Assembly (NCBI GenBank): GCA_027488215.1
Contig: JAIYCB010000012.1
Coordinates: 1-64,000, forward strand
DNA length: 64,000 nt
From: Comamonadaceae bacterium
GTDB taxonomy: Bacteria > Pseudomonadota > Gammaproteobacteria > Burkholderiales > Burkholderiaceae_C
Direction: 5' to 3'
Below the pieces are notes generated by a model. It was not told the origin of the DNA. It searched no databases and worked only from the letters and a program-made list of their open reading frames with translations. Positions 8,678-18,910 of this stretch are shown in pieces (the stretch's first letter is position 1; the number at the start of each line of letters is the position of its first letter). The position numbers and the translations under genes are program-made.

Positions 8678-9763
8678 TCACAAAGCCTCTGATATGGCTT
8701 TACCCACATCAGAAGTACTTGCCTTTCCGCCTAAATCCGGAGTACGAGGCGCATCGGAGCCTGCTGCCAGCACTTTTTCAATGGCTGCCAGGATAGCATC
8801 GTGCGCGTCTTTGTGGCCCAAAAATTCCAGCATCATGGCGCCACACCAAATTTGACCGATCGGGTTGGCAATGAATTTGCCCGCGATGTCCGGGGCCGAA
8901 CCGTGCACCGGTTCAAACAGCGAGGGAAATTTACGGTCAGGGTTCAGGTTTGCGCTAGGCGCAATGCCAATAGTGCCTGTACAAGCTGGCCCCAAATCAC
9001 TCAGGATGTCACCAAATAAATTGCTGGCCACCACCACATCAAAGAAGTCAGGGCGCTGCACAAAATGCGCTGTCAGGATGTCGATGTGAAATTTATCGAC
9101 GTTGATGCCCGGAAAACTCTTCGCCATCTCGGCCACACGCTCGTCCCAATAAGGCATGGTAATGGCGATGCCGTTAGATTTGGTGGCGCTGGTCAGGTGC
9201 TTTTTGGGGCGTGACTGCGCCAATTCGAAAGCGAACTTGAGCACACGGTCCACGCCGATGCGGCTCATGATGGTTTCCTGCATAACGATCTCGCGCTCGG
9301 TGCCAGGGAACATGCGACCACCTACGGCCGAATATTCGCCCTCGGTGTTTTCACGCACAATGTACATGTCGATCTCGCCAGGCTGACGTGCGCTGCCGTC
9401 ACGACGTACCACAGGGGCCACGATGCCAGGCATCAGGCGCGCTGGGCGCAGGTTGATGTACTGGTCAAACTCACGGCGAAAGAGCAGCAAAGAGCCCCAC
9501 AAAGACACGTGGTCAGCGATTTTTTCGGGCCAGCCTACTGCACCAAAATAAAGCGCGTCGTGGCCACCAATCTGGTCTTTCCAGTTGTCCGGCAGCATCT
9601 GGCCATGCTTTTCAAAATAGTCCCAGCTGGAAAAATCGAAATGATCGAACTGCAAGTCGATGCCAAACTTGCGGGCTGCAGCGTCCATCACGCGCAGGCC
9701 CTCGGGCATCACCTCTTTGCCAATGCCGTCTCCTGGAATCACGGCGATACGATGTCTTGTCAT
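8678..9763 (-). CDS. Tartrate dehydrogenase / D-malate dehydrogenase family protein
   Basis: A 361-residue member of the isocitrate/isopropylmalate dehydrogenase superfamily, which performs metal- and NAD-dependent oxidative decarboxylation of 2-hydroxyacids. Visible motifs are the N-terminal IAVIPGDGIGKEV, the substrate-binding arginine segment INLRPARLMPG, the VRENTEGEYSAVGG loop, the metal-binding region DILSDLGPA, and the nucleotide-binding loop EPVHGSAPDIAGK. The spacing and the GWPEKIADHVSLW segment point to the tartrate/D-malate group (TtuC, DmlA) and not to LeuB. The gene stands alone. Likely substrates are tartrate or D-malate, which would fit the organic-acid uptake proteins elsewhere in the window, but the exact substrate is not proven. 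Confidence 0.85.
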   Translation of the reverse strand: MTRHRIAVIPGDGIGKEVMPEGLRVMDAAARKFGIDLQFDHFDFSSWDYFEKHGQMLPDNWKDQIGGHDALYFGAVGWPEKIADHVSLWGSLLLFRREFDQYINLRPARLMPGIVAPVVRRDGSARQPGEIDMYIVRENTEGEYSAVGGRMFPGTEREIVMQETIMSRIGVDRVLKFAFELAQSRPKKHLTSATKSNGIAITMPYWDERVAEMAKSFPGINVDKFHIDILTAHFVQRPDFFDVVVASNLFGDILSDLGPACTGTIGIAPSANLNPDRKFPSLFEPVHGSAPDIAGKFIANPIGQIWCGAMMLEFLGHKDAHDAILAAIEKVLAAGSDAPRTPDLGGKASTSDVGKAISEAL

Positions 9764-9854
9764 GGGGTGTCCTCAGTTAAATCTAATCAAAGCGGCAGCG
9801 CCGTGGCGCAGCCGGTAAAATGGCGAGCATACAAGCACATTGGCACTAACAGGT

Positions 9855-10763
9855 TCACCGAGGTGACGCCCTGACCACCAGGCTCACGCCCAAAGCTGTG
9901 AGCGCCGTGCCCACTAGCGTGAATGCCGTGATAGTTTCGCCAAACAGCAACCAGGCCATGATGGTCGTGGTGGGCGGCACCAAGTACATCAGGCTGGTCA
10001 CCGAGGCTGCAGCCCCACGCTGGATCAGTACATACAAAAGCGAACTGCCGCCCAGCGTCAACCCCAGAACCGACCAAGCCATGGCACCGACCAGCTCTGC
10101 GCTCCAGTGCATGGCCTCGGGTTCGGCCAGCGCCAGCGGCAAAGTCACCAGAAAAGCGGCCATCAACTGCACCGTGTTGGCCGAACGTACATCACAAGGC
10201 TGCACAAAGCGCTTTTGGTAGAGCGTGCCCACCGTGATGCTGAGCAAGGCCCCGATGGCCAAAGCCATGTTCACAGGGGTCACATGGTCCATGGGCGAGC
10301 CCAAAGTGAGCTTGCGCCACACCACCATCAGCAAGCCCACAAAGCCCAAGCACAAACCCAGCCACTGCCGTGGAGTGACGCCCGGCTGGTCCGATCCGCG
10401 CAAGCTGTACGACAGCCAAATCGCCGTGAGCACCGGCTGAAACCCCACGATCAGAGAGGAGAGCCCCGAACCCATGCCCGCCTTGACAGCAGCCCACACG
10501 CCGCCCAGATACGCGGCGTGCATCAGGATGCCAGTGACCGACAAATGCAGCCATTGCATGCGGCTCTTGGGCCAATGCACACGCGCCAGCCAGATCCAGG
10601 GCAAGAAACATGCGATGGACAGAAAGTAACGTACCAAAAGGAAGCTGAACGGCGGAGAGTGGGGCATGCCATAGCGGGCCACGATGTAGCCAGTGCTCCA
10701 AATCAGCACAAACACCACCGGCGTGGCCTGTAGCCACGCCGTGCGCTGCTGCGCGGCGTTCAT
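9855..10763 (-). CDS. EamA-family (DMT) transporter
   Basis: An inner-membrane protein of 302 residues with about ten hydrophobic segments arranged as two EamA repeats (roughly 10-145 and 160-298). The drug/metabolite transporter superfamily exports or imports small metabolites such as amino acids; the substrate cannot be read from sequence. The first segment holds the typical LIWSTGYIVARYG motif. Its ATG overlaps the stop of pgsA by four bases (ATGA), so translation is probably coupled and the two genes share a transcript. Confidence 0.88.
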   Translation of the reverse strand: MNAAQQRTAWLQATPVVFVLIWSTGYIVARYGMPHSPPFSFLLVRYFLSIACFLPWIWLARVHWPKSRMQWLHLSVTGILMHAAYLGGVWAAVKAGMGSGLSSLIVGFQPVLTAIWLSYSLRGSDQPGVTPRQWLGLCLGFVGLLMVVWRKLTLGSPMDHVTPVNMALAIGALLSITVGTLYQKRFVQPCDVRSANTVQLMAAFLVTLPLALAEPEAMHWSAELVGAMAWSVLGLTLGGSSLLYVLIQRGAAASVTSLMYLVPPTTTIMAWLLFGETITAFTLVGTALTALGVSLVVRASPR

Positions 10764-11329
10764 TTAACCCGAGCCCGAATTTCAGGCAAGGCCTTGCGCA
10801 TGTAGTAGACCATGGACCAGATGGTCAGAATGGCTGCCATCAGGATCAGCACCGCGCCCCAGCCGCGGGTGTCAATCACGTCAAATAATATGCCGTCATA
10901 GAGCAAGAATGGAATGGCCACCATCTGCACCGTGGTTTTGAGTTTGCCCACCATGTGCACCGCCACACTCTTGCCCGCGCCAATCAAAGCCATCCACTCG
11001 CGCAGCGAAGAAATGGCGATTTCGCGGCCAATGATGACCAGGGCGATGAGCACATGCACCCGGTTCATGTGCACCAAAATCAGCAAAGCAGCACAGACCA
11101 GAAACTTGTCTGCCACCGGGTCCAAAAAAGCCCCGAAGGCCGAGGTTTGGTTGAGCTTGCGGGCCAAATAGCCGTCCAGCCAGTCGGTCCATGCAAAGAG
11201 GACAAACATGACCGTGGCGATCAGGTTTTGGGTCTCGACCTTCAGGCTGTCCAGGTAATACACGCCAATGATCAATGGAATCGCGACGATGCGCGTCCAG
11301 GTCATGAGGGTGGGAATCGTGAAAAACAT
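10760..11329 (-). CDS. pgsA: CDP-diacylglycerol--glycerol-3-phosphate 3-phosphatidyltransferase
   Basis: PgsA makes phosphatidylglycerol phosphate, the committed step to phosphatidylglycerol and cardiolipin, in the inner membrane. The 189-residue product from the ATG at 11329 starts MFFTIPTLMTWTRI, typical for the family; the longer upstream frame overlaps uvrC and is not protein-like. The CDP-alcohol phosphotransferase signature D-G-x2-A-R-x8-G-x3-D-x3-D is present (DGYLARK...GAFLDPVADK, about residues 50-75). Several hydrophobic segments follow. It lies 52 bp downstream of uvrC on the same strand, a neighbourhood known from many proteobacteria, and overlaps the EamA gene by four bases. Confidence 0.95.
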   Translation of the reverse strand: MFFTIPTLMTWTRIVAIPLIIGVYYLDSLKVETQNLIATVMFVLFAWTDWLDGYLARKLNQTSAFGAFLDPVADKFLVCAALLILVHMNRVHVLIALVIIGREIAISSLREWMALIGAGKSVAVHMVGKLKTTVQMVAIPFLLYDGILFDVIDTRGWGAVLILMAAILTIWSMVYYMRKALPEIRARVK

Positions 11330-11381
11330 GGTCTTGATTGTGGCACGCCCTGACAACAGCTCGATGACAGAATCTGTTGGA

Positions 11382-13322
11382 TCAGTGCAGGGCGTTGTAA
11401 ATGGTCTCGGCCAGCTCGTGCGAGATGCCTTCCACCCCGGACAGGTCTTCAACGCTTGCTGCCTCGACCCCGCGCACACCACCGAAACGCTGTAACAAGC
11501 GCGCCCGTTTGCGCGGTCCAATGCCCGGGATTTCTTCGATCTTGCTGCCGCCCATGCGCACTTTGGCGCGTGCGGCACGCATGCCGGTGATGGCAAAACG
11601 GTGCGCCTCGTCGCGAATTTGGGCCACCAACATCAACGCGGCCGAGTCCTTGCCCAGATAAACCTTCTCACGGCCGTCGGCAAACACCAGTTCTTCCAGG
11701 CCCACCTTGCGGCCTTCGCCTTTTTCCACGCCCACAATGCGCGACAGGTCCAGCCCCAGGTCGCTGAAGACTTCTTTGGCCATACTCACCTGCCCTTTGC
11801 CACCGTCGATCAGCACCAGGTCGGGCAGCCGGGCTGTGCCCTCGCCTGAGCGCAGGGCCTCGGCCAACTTGCCGTAACGGCGCATCAGCACCTGGCGCAT
11901 GGCGGCGTAATCGTCGCCCGGCGTGATGCCCTCGATGTTGTAGCGGCGGTAATCGCTGCTTTGCATCTTGTGCTGGCGAAACACCACACAAGACGCCTGA
12001 GTGTTTTCGCCCGCCGTGTGCGAGATGTCGAAGCACTCGATGTGCAGCTGGTCCAGATCGTCTGGGGCCAGGTCCAGCGCCTCGGCCAACGCCCGGGTTC
12101 GGGCCTGCTGCGAGCCCTCTTCGGCCAGCAAGCGGGCCAATTGCAGTTCGGCGTTTTTTTCGGCCATCTCCAGCCACACACGGCGGTGTTCGCGCGGCTG
12201 CGTCACGGTGCTGATCTTGACACCCGACTGCGCCGACAATGCTGTGATCAAGGCTTTGTCCACAGGGACGCTCAAGATCAGCAGCGGTGGCACAGGTACG
12301 CCAATGTAGTGCTGTGCCAAAAACGCCTCCAGCACCTGCACCTCGACAGGACGCTGCACTTCACTCTCAACTTCGCCCTCTTCCAGCCCCAGCAGGTCTT
12401 GGGCGTCCTGGACATGCACCGGAAAATAAGGACGGTCACCCAAATGCCGCCCGCCGCGCACCATGGCCAGGTTCACACAAGCGCGACCACCTTGCACCCG
12501 CACCACCAGGATGTCGGCATCGGTGTCCACCGCCGTGTCGACCGACTGTTGGTGCAAGACCCGTGACAGGGCGGTCATCTGGTTGCGCACCTCAGCCGCC
12601 TGCTCAAACTCAAGCCGATCGGCGTGCGCCATCATGCGCTGCTCCATCTCGCGCATCAGCGCCTGGGTCTCGCCATTCAAAAACTGTTCGGCATGCTGAA
12701 CATCGGCCTTATAGTCCTCGGGGCTGATCAGGTTCACGCAGGGGCCCGAGCAGCGTTTGATCTGAAAAAGCAAGCAAGGCCGAGTGCGGTTGGCAAACAC
12801 CGTGTCCTCGCAGGTGCGCAACTTGAACACCTTCTGAATCAGCTGAATCGACTCCTTGACCGCCCAAGCGCTGGGGAAGGGGCCAAAGTAACGGTGCTTC
12901 TTTTCCACGCCGCCTCGGTAATAGGCCACACGCGGGTAGTGATGTGCCTCAGGCGTGGTCACGACGGCAGGAAGCGCCGCGCGGCCATTGCCCGTGAGCT
13001 TGAGGTAGGGGTAGCTCTTGTCATCCCTGAACAGGATGTTGAAACGCGGGCTCAGGGTTTTGATGAGGTTGTTTTCGAGCAGCAAAGCCTCGGCCTCGGA
13101 ACGCACCACCGTGGTCTCCATCCGGGCAATCTTGCTGACCATGTGGCCAATGCGCGTGCCGCCGTGGTCCTTCTGGAAATAGCTCGAAACCCGTTTTTTG
13201 AGCTGCTTGGCCTTGCCCACATAGAGTACGTTACCCTGCGCATCAAAGTAGCGATACACCCCCGGCAAAGCCGGGAGCGCGGCCACCTGGGCCAGCAAGG
13301 ATTCGTCGTGAGCCGCTGTCAT
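11382..13322 (-). CDS. uvrC: UvrABC system protein C
   Basis: UvrC makes both incisions beside a lesion in nucleotide excision repair. The 646-residue product from the ATG at 13322 (an upstream in-frame extension to 13367 is less likely) shows the GIY-YIG nuclease domain (LPGVYRYFD...VLYVGKAK, about residues 17-60), the UVR motif region that contacts UvrB (about 205-245), the RNase H-like second nuclease ([21 protein letters not shown]) and tandem helix-hairpin-helix motifs at the end ([14 protein letters not shown]). Length and domain order are complete. It is upstream of pgsA; earP starts divergently 47 bp away, so the two share a short promoter region. Confidence 0.97.
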   Translation of the reverse strand: MTAAHDESLLAQVAALPALPGVYRYFDAQGNVLYVGKAKQLKKRVSSYFQKDHGGTRIGHMVSKIARMETTVVRSEAEALLLENNLIKTLSPRFNILFRDDKSYPYLKLTGNGRAALPAVVTTPEAHHYPRVAYYRGGVEKKHRYFGPFPSAWAVKESIQLIQKVFKLRTCEDTVFANRTRPCLLFQIKRCSGPCVNLISPEDYKADVQHAEQFLNGETQALMREMEQRMMAHADRLEFEQAAEVRNQMTALSRVLHQQSVDTAVDTDADILVVRVQGGRACVNLAMVRGGRHLGDRPYFPVHVQDAQDLLGLEEGEVESEVQRPVEVQVLEAFLAQHYIGVPVPPLLILSVPVDKALITALSAQSGVKISTVTQPREHRRVWLEMAEKNAELQLARLLAEEGSQQARTRALAEALDLAPDDLDQLHIECFDISHTAGENTQASCVVFRQHKMQSSDYRRYNIEGITPGDDYAAMRQVLMRRYGKLAEALRSGEGTARLPDLVLIDGGKGQVSMAKEVFSDLGLDLSRIVGVEKGEGRKVGLEELVFADGREKVYLGKDSAALMLVAQIRDEAHRFAITGMRAARAKVRMGGSKIEEIPGIGPRKRARLLQRFGGVRGVEAASVEDLSGVEGISHELAETIYNALH

Positions 13323-13369
13323 GGCGCGTATTGTGACGGGGAAACAATTTGCCCCGACAATCCCCAACC

Positions 13370-14467
13370 ATGCACTCGCGCCAAACTGGGAAAATTTGGG
13401 ATATTTTCTGCACCGTCATCGACAACCACGGTGACCTTGGTGTGTGCTGGCGCCTGACCCGCCAGCTGCTGGCAAAAGGCCTGCGGGTGCGCCTGTGGGT
13501 GGACGACGCCTCAGCCCTCGCCTGGATGGCCCCCGAAGCCCAGGCCATACGCAAGCTGCAAGTGCTACCGTGGAACGATGCCAGCCAAAGCGAAGTGTTA
13601 ACCCGCTTGCAACCCGCCGACGTTTGGGTCGAAGCCTTTGGCTGCATCTTGCCCGAAGCTTTTGTTGCTCACGGCGTAGCCACCCGCACGCAGCAACCCG
13701 CCTGGATCAACCTCGAATACCTGAGCGCCGAAAACTGGGTGCCCCGCATGCACGGACTGCCCTCGCCCGTGATGAGCGGTCCCGCCAAAGGCTGGACCAA
13801 GACATTCTTTTATCCCGGCTTCACCAGCGACACCGGCGGCCTGCTGCGCGAAACCGACTTGCTTGAGCGGCAGGAACGCTTTGACCGCAATGCCTGGCGC
13901 CAGCAACACGCCCCCAACCTGGCACCCGGAAGCCTGCTGATCAGCCTGTTCTGCTACGAACCCACCGTCCTGCCCCAACTGTTGCATCAACTGGTGGACA
14001 CACCTCACCACCTGCTGGTCACCCCCGGCCGCCCGCTGGCCGCGGTGCGACAAGCGCTGGCCCACATGCCCGTGCCCCCCAGTTGGAGCGCCCTGCCCTA
14101 CACAGACCAGAACGGCTTTGACGAGATGCTCTGGACCTGCGACCTCAACTTTGTGCGCGGCGAAGACTCATTGGTGCGAGCGCTTTGGGCTGGCCAGCCC
14201 TTCATCTGGCACATTTACCCCCAGGGTGACAATGCCCACCATGCAAAGCTGGAGGCTTTTTTGGAATGGATGCAGGCGCCGGAGAGCCTTCGGCGAGCGC
14301 ATCGGGTTTGGAATGGGATGGAAGCGGGCAAATGGCTCGCAATCAGTACAGCCGCGCTGACGGACTGGACGACCTGCGCACAATCCGCACGTCAACGTCT
14401 GCGCGAACAAGACGACCTGGTGCAACAGCTGATCACTCACAGTGGGACCTCATGCGCAGCACCTTGA
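13370..14467 (+). CDS. earP: EF-P arginine rhamnosyltransferase EarP
   Basis: EarP transfers rhamnose from dTDP-beta-L-rhamnose to arginine 32 of elongation factor P. The 365-residue product shows the N-terminal [13 protein letters not shown] motif, whose aspartates (residues 18 and 22) correspond to catalytic aspartates of characterised EarP proteins, and the C-terminal nucleotide-sugar loop [18 protein letters not shown] with a conserved glutamate. The start at 13370 gives the family N-terminus; the frame extends back to 13349. The efp gene follows 202 bp downstream, the classical EarP arrangement, and its product carries the required arginine. Confidence 0.93.
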   Translation: MHSRQTGKIWDIFCTVIDNHGDLGVCWRLTRQLLAKGLRVRLWVDDASALAWMAPEAQAIRKLQVLPWNDASQSEVLTRLQPADVWVEAFGCILPEAFVAHGVATRTQQPAWINLEYLSAENWVPRMHGLPSPVMSGPAKGWTKTFFYPGFTSDTGGLLRETDLLERQERFDRNAWRQQHAPNLAPGSLLISLFCYEPTVLPQLLHQLVDTPHHLLVTPGRPLAAVRQALAHMPVPPSWSALPYTDQNGFDEMLWTCDLNFVRGEDSLVRALWAGQPFIWHIYPQGDNAHHAKLEAFLEWMQAPESLRRAHRVWNGMEAGKWLAISTAALTDWTTCAQSARQRLREQDDLVQQLITHSGTSCAAP

Positions 14468-14669
14468 AGGTGTTTTGCTCGGCCACAGCTCCATGGACCC
14501 AATGATGCGCGGTGCAGCTGCCCTCCCTGAGTGTGGCACTTCCTTTCATGGCGACCACCTTTTTGACCGCCAAGCTCTTGAGCTGGGGCCTGAGCAGCGT
14601 TTGTCCGGGCCCGGTTAGAATGATGGGCTTGGCAACAAGCCACCCCCTTTCATTTCAGACTCAATTCCT

Positions 14670-15224
14670 ATGAAAACCGCTCAAGAAATCCGCGTTGGCA
14701 ACGTCATCATGCACGGCAAAGACCCCATGGTCGTCCTGCGCACCGAATACCAGCGTGGCGGTCGTGGCTCATCCACCGTGCGCATGAAGCTCAAAAGCCT
14801 GATCGCCAACTTCGGCACCGAAGTGGTCTTCCGCGCTGACGACAAGATGGACCAGGTCATTCTGGACAAGAAAGAGTGCACCTACTCTTACTTCGCTGAC
14901 CCCATGTACGTCTGCATGGACACCGATTTCAACCAATACGAAGTCGAAGCCACCAACATGGGCGACGCCCTGAACTACCTCGAAGACGGCATGGAACTTG
15001 AAGTGGTGTTCTACAACGAGAAAGCCATCTCGGTCGAATTGCCCACCACTGTTGTGCGCGAGATCACCTGGACCGAGCCAGCCGTCAAAGGCGACACCTC
15101 CGGCAAAGTCATGAAGCCCGCCAAGATCGCCACCGGCATGGAAGTGCCAGTGCCTTTGTTCGTCGACCAAGGCGACAAGATCGAAATCGACACCCGCACG
15201 GGCGAATACCGCAAGCGCGTCTGA
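14670..15224 (+). CDS. efp: Elongation factor P with rhamnosylatable Arg32
   Basis: EF-P relieves ribosomes stalled at consecutive prolines. The 184-residue product has the three-domain EF-P layout: KOW-like domain I with the modification loop ([10 protein letters not shown], arginine at residue 32), then two OB-fold domains, ending [20 protein letters not shown]. Arginine in place of lysine at the loop tip defines the EarP-modified subgroup, in agreement with earP upstream. A promoter probably lies in the 200 bp between the genes (an AGAATGAT-like -10 near 14616). A strong terminator follows the stop. Confidence 0.97.
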   Translation: MKTAQEIRVGNVIMHGKDPMVVLRTEYQRGGRGSSTVRMKLKSLIANFGTEVVFRADDKMDQVILDKKECTYSYFADPMYVCMDTDFNQYEVEATNMGDALNYLEDGMELEVVFYNEKAISVELPTTVVREITWTEPAVKGDTSGKVMKPAKIATGMEVPVPLFVDQGDKIEIDTRTGEYRKRV

Positions 15225-15245
15225 TTTTTGGATCACTCCTCCGAC

Positions 15246-15269
15246 AAAAGCCCCGCAAGGGGCTTTTTT
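15246..15269 (+). terminator. Intrinsic terminator of efp
   Basis: A perfect 9-bp stem AAAAGCCCC/GGGGCTTTT (15246-15254 and 15259-15267) with a GCAA tetraloop ends in a T run, 22 bp after the efp stop. Confidence 0.92.
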
Positions 15270-15330
15270 CATGGGCGCAACGATTCGGCTGTGTTTCGGA
15301 TGGGGTATGGCTACGCTCACATTACTGTCG

Positions 15331-16224
15331 ATGCACAATGCGGTCATGCAATCCAGACAAGACCTTTCTGCCCCATCCCTGCCCCACGCTTGGGCCGATT
15401 TGCAAGCCGAAGCCCAAACATCGGATTGGCTGGAACCTGAAGCCAACCGCCTGGCCTTTGCCGACCCCGAATTTTTATTGCGCCGTGAGACGCGCGGCAT
15501 CCGCTTCCAGCTGGAAATGCTCAAACCCGACTTGGCGCAAACCGAGGCCAAAATTGAACACACTGTGGTGGTTTTCGGCAGCGCCCGGTTCATGGACATG
15601 GCCAGCGCTCAAACACAACTGAGTGCGGCGCAGAAAGTAGGCCAGCCGCTAGAGATCGCCAAAGCCCAGGCAGCGATTTGCAATGCCCAGCACTACGAAA
15701 ACGCGCGCACCTTTGCGCAATTGGTGGCCCGCTCTTGCTCTTGCCTGCCCAATGATGAAAAGCTGTTCATCTGCACGGGGGGAGGCCCTGGCATCATGGA
15801 AGCAGCCAACCGGGGCGCACAAGAAGCCGGTGCGCCGTCGGTCGCACTGAACATCGCTTTGCCCCACGAGCAAAAGCCTAACCCCTACGTGACACCCGAG
15901 TTGAGCTTCAAATTTCACTACTTTGCGCTGCGCAAAATGCACTTCATGATGCGAGCCAAAGCCTTGGTCGCCTTTCCGGGGGGCTTTGGCACGCTCGATG
16001 AATTGTTCGAGGTGATGACGCTCGTGCAAACGCGCAAATCACGCCCAGTGCCCATCTTGTTGTTCGGCACCGAATTCTGGAAGCGGCTGATCAACATGGA
16101 TGTGCTGGTTGAAGAGGGCACCATTTCCATCGAAGACCTTCAACTGTTTCGCTATGTGGACACGCCTGAGGCGGCTTGGCAGACCATTTGCGACTTTTAC
16201 CAGCTCAATGTGCCTGCGGCTTGA
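15331..16224 (+). CDS. LOG-family (TIGR00730-type) Rossmann-fold protein
   Basis: This 297-residue protein belongs to the lysine decarboxylase-like LOG family; characterised relatives cleave ribose-5-phosphate from cytokinin-type or other nucleoside monophosphates. The two signatures are present: GGGPGIMEAANRGA (about residues 150-163) and PGGFGTLDE (about 217-225). The N-terminal extension of about 90 residues makes it longer than plant-type LOG proteins. The frame reaches back to 15271, but that start lies next to the efp terminator; ATGs at 15331 and 15346 are more plausible, neither with a clear ribosome site. Its physiological substrate here is unknown. Confidence 0.85.
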   Translation: MHNAVMQSRQDLSAPSLPHAWADLQAEAQTSDWLEPEANRLAFADPEFLLRRETRGIRFQLEMLKPDLAQTEAKIEHTVVVFGSARFMDMASAQTQLSAAQKVGQPLEIAKAQAAICNAQHYENARTFAQLVARSCSCLPNDEKLFICTGGGPGIMEAANRGAQEAGAPSVALNIALPHEQKPNPYVTPELSFKFHYFALRKMHFMMRAKALVAFPGGFGTLDELFEVMTLVQTRKSRPVPILLFGTEFWKRLINMDVLVEEGTISIEDLQLFRYVDTPEAAWQTICDFYQLNVPAA

Positions 16225-16279
16225 GCACCCCCATTTGAGGCCCGAAAGCCCTTCTTGTGCAAGCGGCTGAGCCCAAACC

Positions 16280-17452
16280 TTAATGGCCTTTGCCGGATCG
16301 AAGTCGCCAAGCTGCGCGCGATCCCGCGCCCACCGCTGCCCCCACTACCCAAAACACGGGTGCCACGCCAGCTACTGCCCCCGCCACGCCAAACAGCATG
16401 GGCATGAGGACACTGGAGGCATTGATGGTCATCAAGCGCAGCCCCAGCGCCTCACCCTGACGGTGTTTGGGGGTGATTTGGTGCAAGGTGCTCATGATCA
16501 TGGGCTGTACTGCGCCCAGCGCAAGTCCCAACATCACCGAGCACACACCCATGCTCCAGGGTGTGGGCATAAAAGGGTACAAGGCAAACAGCAACCCGGT
16601 GCAGACCATGGCCCCGGTGATGATCTGGTACTCATGCACATGGCGCGACAGCCAAGGCAAACACACCCGGATGAAGGCCGCAGATATGGCGAATGCGCCC
16701 AGAATGGTGCCCACCACTGAAGCGCTGTAACCCCGTTCGTGGCCCAGCACTGGCACCACAAAGGTGTGCACATCCCAGCAAGACGACAGCAGCCAATTCA
16801 CGCCCAACAAGCGACGAATCATTGGATCGGCCAGCAAGTCCAGCGCGCGGCGCGGCCCGGCATTTTCCGGGGACGAAGGCGTAGGCAACTCGTTCACCCG
16901 ACGCACCCAAAACCAGGTGCTCAGGGGGAACACAGCCATCAGCAAAAAAGCCCAGCGAAAACCGGTTTCGTGGGCTGGTGAAGGCCCGGCAAAATCGATC
17001 AGCAATCCCGCCAATACCGGCCCCAGAAAATTGGACACTGCCGGACCGATCGACAGCCAGCTGAAGGCTGCTTTGAGCTCGGCCGGATTTTGGGCCATAC
17101 GGCCCACATGCCGCTGCAAAGCAATCACAGCCATGCCGGTGGCTCCACCCGTGGCCAAGGCACTGACACACATGATTGGAAAAATCGGCCACAGCACTGA
17201 CAAGCCCGCCCCTGTGGAAGCGATCACCACGCTGATCAAAATGGGCGTTTTCAAACCCTTTCGGTCGGCATAACGCCCCGCGGGCAAAGCAAAAAACACC
17301 TGAGTGAGGGCAAACAAGGCCAGTAAAGCCCCCACAGCCAACGCGCTGAAGCCTTGCTGCAAAGCCAGCAAAGGCATGGCCATGCGCATGCCTGCCATGC
17401 AGGCATGCAAAAAAATTTGACCTGCAATCAGACGTGCCAGTTCACGATTCAT
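16280..17452 (-). CDS. Major facilitator superfamily transporter
   Basis: A 390-residue inner-membrane protein with about twelve hydrophobic segments and the MFS loop 2-3 signature (GRYADRKGLKTP, about residues 58-69). The N-terminal half is typical of drug- or sugar-type efflux proteins. The end is rich in arginine and lysine (WRLRSGKGH), a likely cytoplasmic tail. Substrate unknown. It is the last gene of a long minus-strand run, 48 bp after rmuC, and converges with the LOG-family gene; no clear terminator lies between them. Confidence 0.85.
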   Translation of the reverse strand: MNRELARLIAGQIFLHACMAGMRMAMPLLALQQGFSALAVGALLALFALTQVFFALPAGRYADRKGLKTPILISVVIASTGAGLSVLWPIFPIMCVSALATGGATGMAVIALQRHVGRMAQNPAELKAAFSWLSIGPAVSNFLGPVLAGLLIDFAGPSPAHETGFRWAFLLMAVFPLSTWFWVRRVNELPTPSSPENAGPRRALDLLADPMIRRLLGVNWLLSSCWDVHTFVVPVLGHERGYSASVVGTILGAFAISAAFIRVCLPWLSRHVHEYQIITGAMVCTGLLFALYPFMPTPWSMGVCSVMLGLALGAVQPMIMSTLHQITPKHRQGEALGLRLMTINASSVLMPMLFGVAGAVAGVAPVFWVVGAAVGAGSRAAWRLRSGKGH

Positions 17453-17500
17453 GCATGAACCTTGTCATGGCCATGCTGTCCCCGTCATGACATGTTCAGG

Positions 17501-18910
17501 TCAAGCATGACCACCTGCATCAGCACCAGGCAAAAGAGCCTGGGCTTCGGCTTCGGGCAAGGCATCCACCTGGCGCAAAGCACGGTGCATCACGTTGCTG
17601 CGGGTTTGAGCCTGGTCCAGCGTATTGAGTACGGTTTGCGTCTGGTTACGCACCCTGTCGAGGACATCGCCAAACTTGCCAAACTCGGTCTTGACAGCGC
17701 CCAGCACCTGCCAGACTTCGCTGGAACGCTTCTCCAGAGCCAGAGTTCTGAAGCCCATTTGCAAGGCATTGAGCATGGCCATCAAATTGGTCGGGCCCGC
17801 CAACGTGACGCGGTGGTCGCGCTGCAGGGTTTCCATCAAACCTGGACGGCGCAACACCTCGGCATACAAGCCTTCGGTAGGCAAGAACATGACCGCAAAG
17901 TCGGTGGTATGCGGTGGTTCCAGGTACTTTTCGGCAATCGACTTGGCTTCGAGCTTGATGCGTGCTTCGAGGGCCTTGGCGCACAACTCGGCTTGCACCG
18001 GGTCGGCTCGGCTTTGGGCCTCCAACAGACGCTCGTAGTCCTCGTTCGGGAACTTCGCGTCAATTGGCAGCCACACGGGCTGACCGCTGTCCGATCGGCC
18101 CGGCAAACGGATGGCGAAGTCCACACGGTTCTTGTCACCGGGGCGTGTGGCCACCTGCACCGCGTATTGATCAGGCGAGAGCACTTGTTCGAGCAAGGAC
18201 GCCAGCTGCGCTTCGCCAAACATGCCGCGCGTCTTCACATTGGTCAGCAGATGTTTGAGGTCGCCCACACCTTGGGCCAAAGTGTGCATCTCGCCCAGGC
18301 CTTTGTGCACCTGTTCCAGCCGTTCGGCCACTTGCTTGAAGCTCTCTCCCAAACGCGCTTGTAGCGTGGCCTGGAGTTTTTCATCCACCGTGAGGCGCAT
18401 TTCATCGAGCTTGGCGGCATTGCTTTGTTGCAACTGGGCCAGCTGGGTTTCCATGGTGCCGCGCATCTCGGCCAGGCGCCGGGCGGTGGCTTCAGACAAG
18501 GCGTTGACCTGCTGCGCCAGGCTGTCGGTCAGGCTTTTTTGCAACAAGGCCAGCTGCTGGGCCAATGCGTCGATTTGTTGGTTCTGGGTGCGGGTGGCCT
18601 CGGCGCTTTGCTGCAGCAGCGATTGCTGGAAAAGCGTCAGCGTCTGCATGGCCTCTTGCCGCCCTTGCACGCCCGACTGGCTGATTTCGTTGCGCAGCTC
18701 ACGCTCCAGGCGCTCTGTCTGGGTTTGTATGGCCGCAAATTGTTGTTGATACCAAGCGTTTTGTTCAGCCGTCTGCATGGCTGTTTGCTCGGCAAGCAAC
18801 GCAGCAGTCTGCTGCGCTTGTTGATCGGGCGATGCACTGCGGCGCAACAGCAGCCAGACCACCAACAACAGATTCAGCCCCCCCAGGGCCAGCAACACCC
18901 AGTCACTCAT
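17501..18910 (-). CDS. rmuC: DNA recombination protein RmuC homolog
   Basis: RmuC proteins limit DNA inversions and are predicted to contain a nuclease-like core. The 469-residue product has a single N-terminal membrane anchor (about residues 5-22, LLALGGLNLLLVVWLLL), a long glutamine-rich coiled coil (about 30-200) and the conserved C-terminal RmuC domain (about 200-440) with the GMFGEAQLASLLE, PIDAKFPNEDYERL and LPTEGLYAEVL motifs. The ATG overlaps the stop of the upstream 2-hydroxyacid dehydrogenase gene by four bases (ATGA), suggesting coupled translation. Confidence 0.92.
   Translation of the reverse strand: MSDWVLLALGGLNLLLVVWLLLRRSASPDQQAQQTAALLAEQTAMQTAEQNAWYQQQFAAIQTQTERLERELRNEISQSGVQGRQEAMQTLTLFQQSLLQQSAEATRTQNQQIDALAQQLALLQKSLTDSLAQQVNALSEATARRLAEMRGTMETQLAQLQQSNAAKLDEMRLTVDEKLQATLQARLGESFKQVAERLEQVHKGLGEMHTLAQGVGDLKHLLTNVKTRGMFGEAQLASLLEQVLSPDQYAVQVATRPGDKNRVDFAIRLPGRSDSGQPVWLPIDAKFPNEDYERLLEAQSRADPVQAELCAKALEARIKLEAKSIAEKYLEPPHTTDFAVMFLPTEGLYAEVLRRPGLMETLQRDHRVTLAGPTNLMAMLNALQMGFRTLALEKRSSEVWQVLGAVKTEFGKFGDVLDRVRNQTQTVLNTLDQAQTRSNVMHRALRQVDALPEAEAQALLPGADAGGHA

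Noticed and set aside
11330-11596. N-terminal extension of pgsA
   Set aside because: The extra residues overlap uvrC, lack a membrane pattern and do not fit the family N-terminus, which begins at the ATG at 11329.
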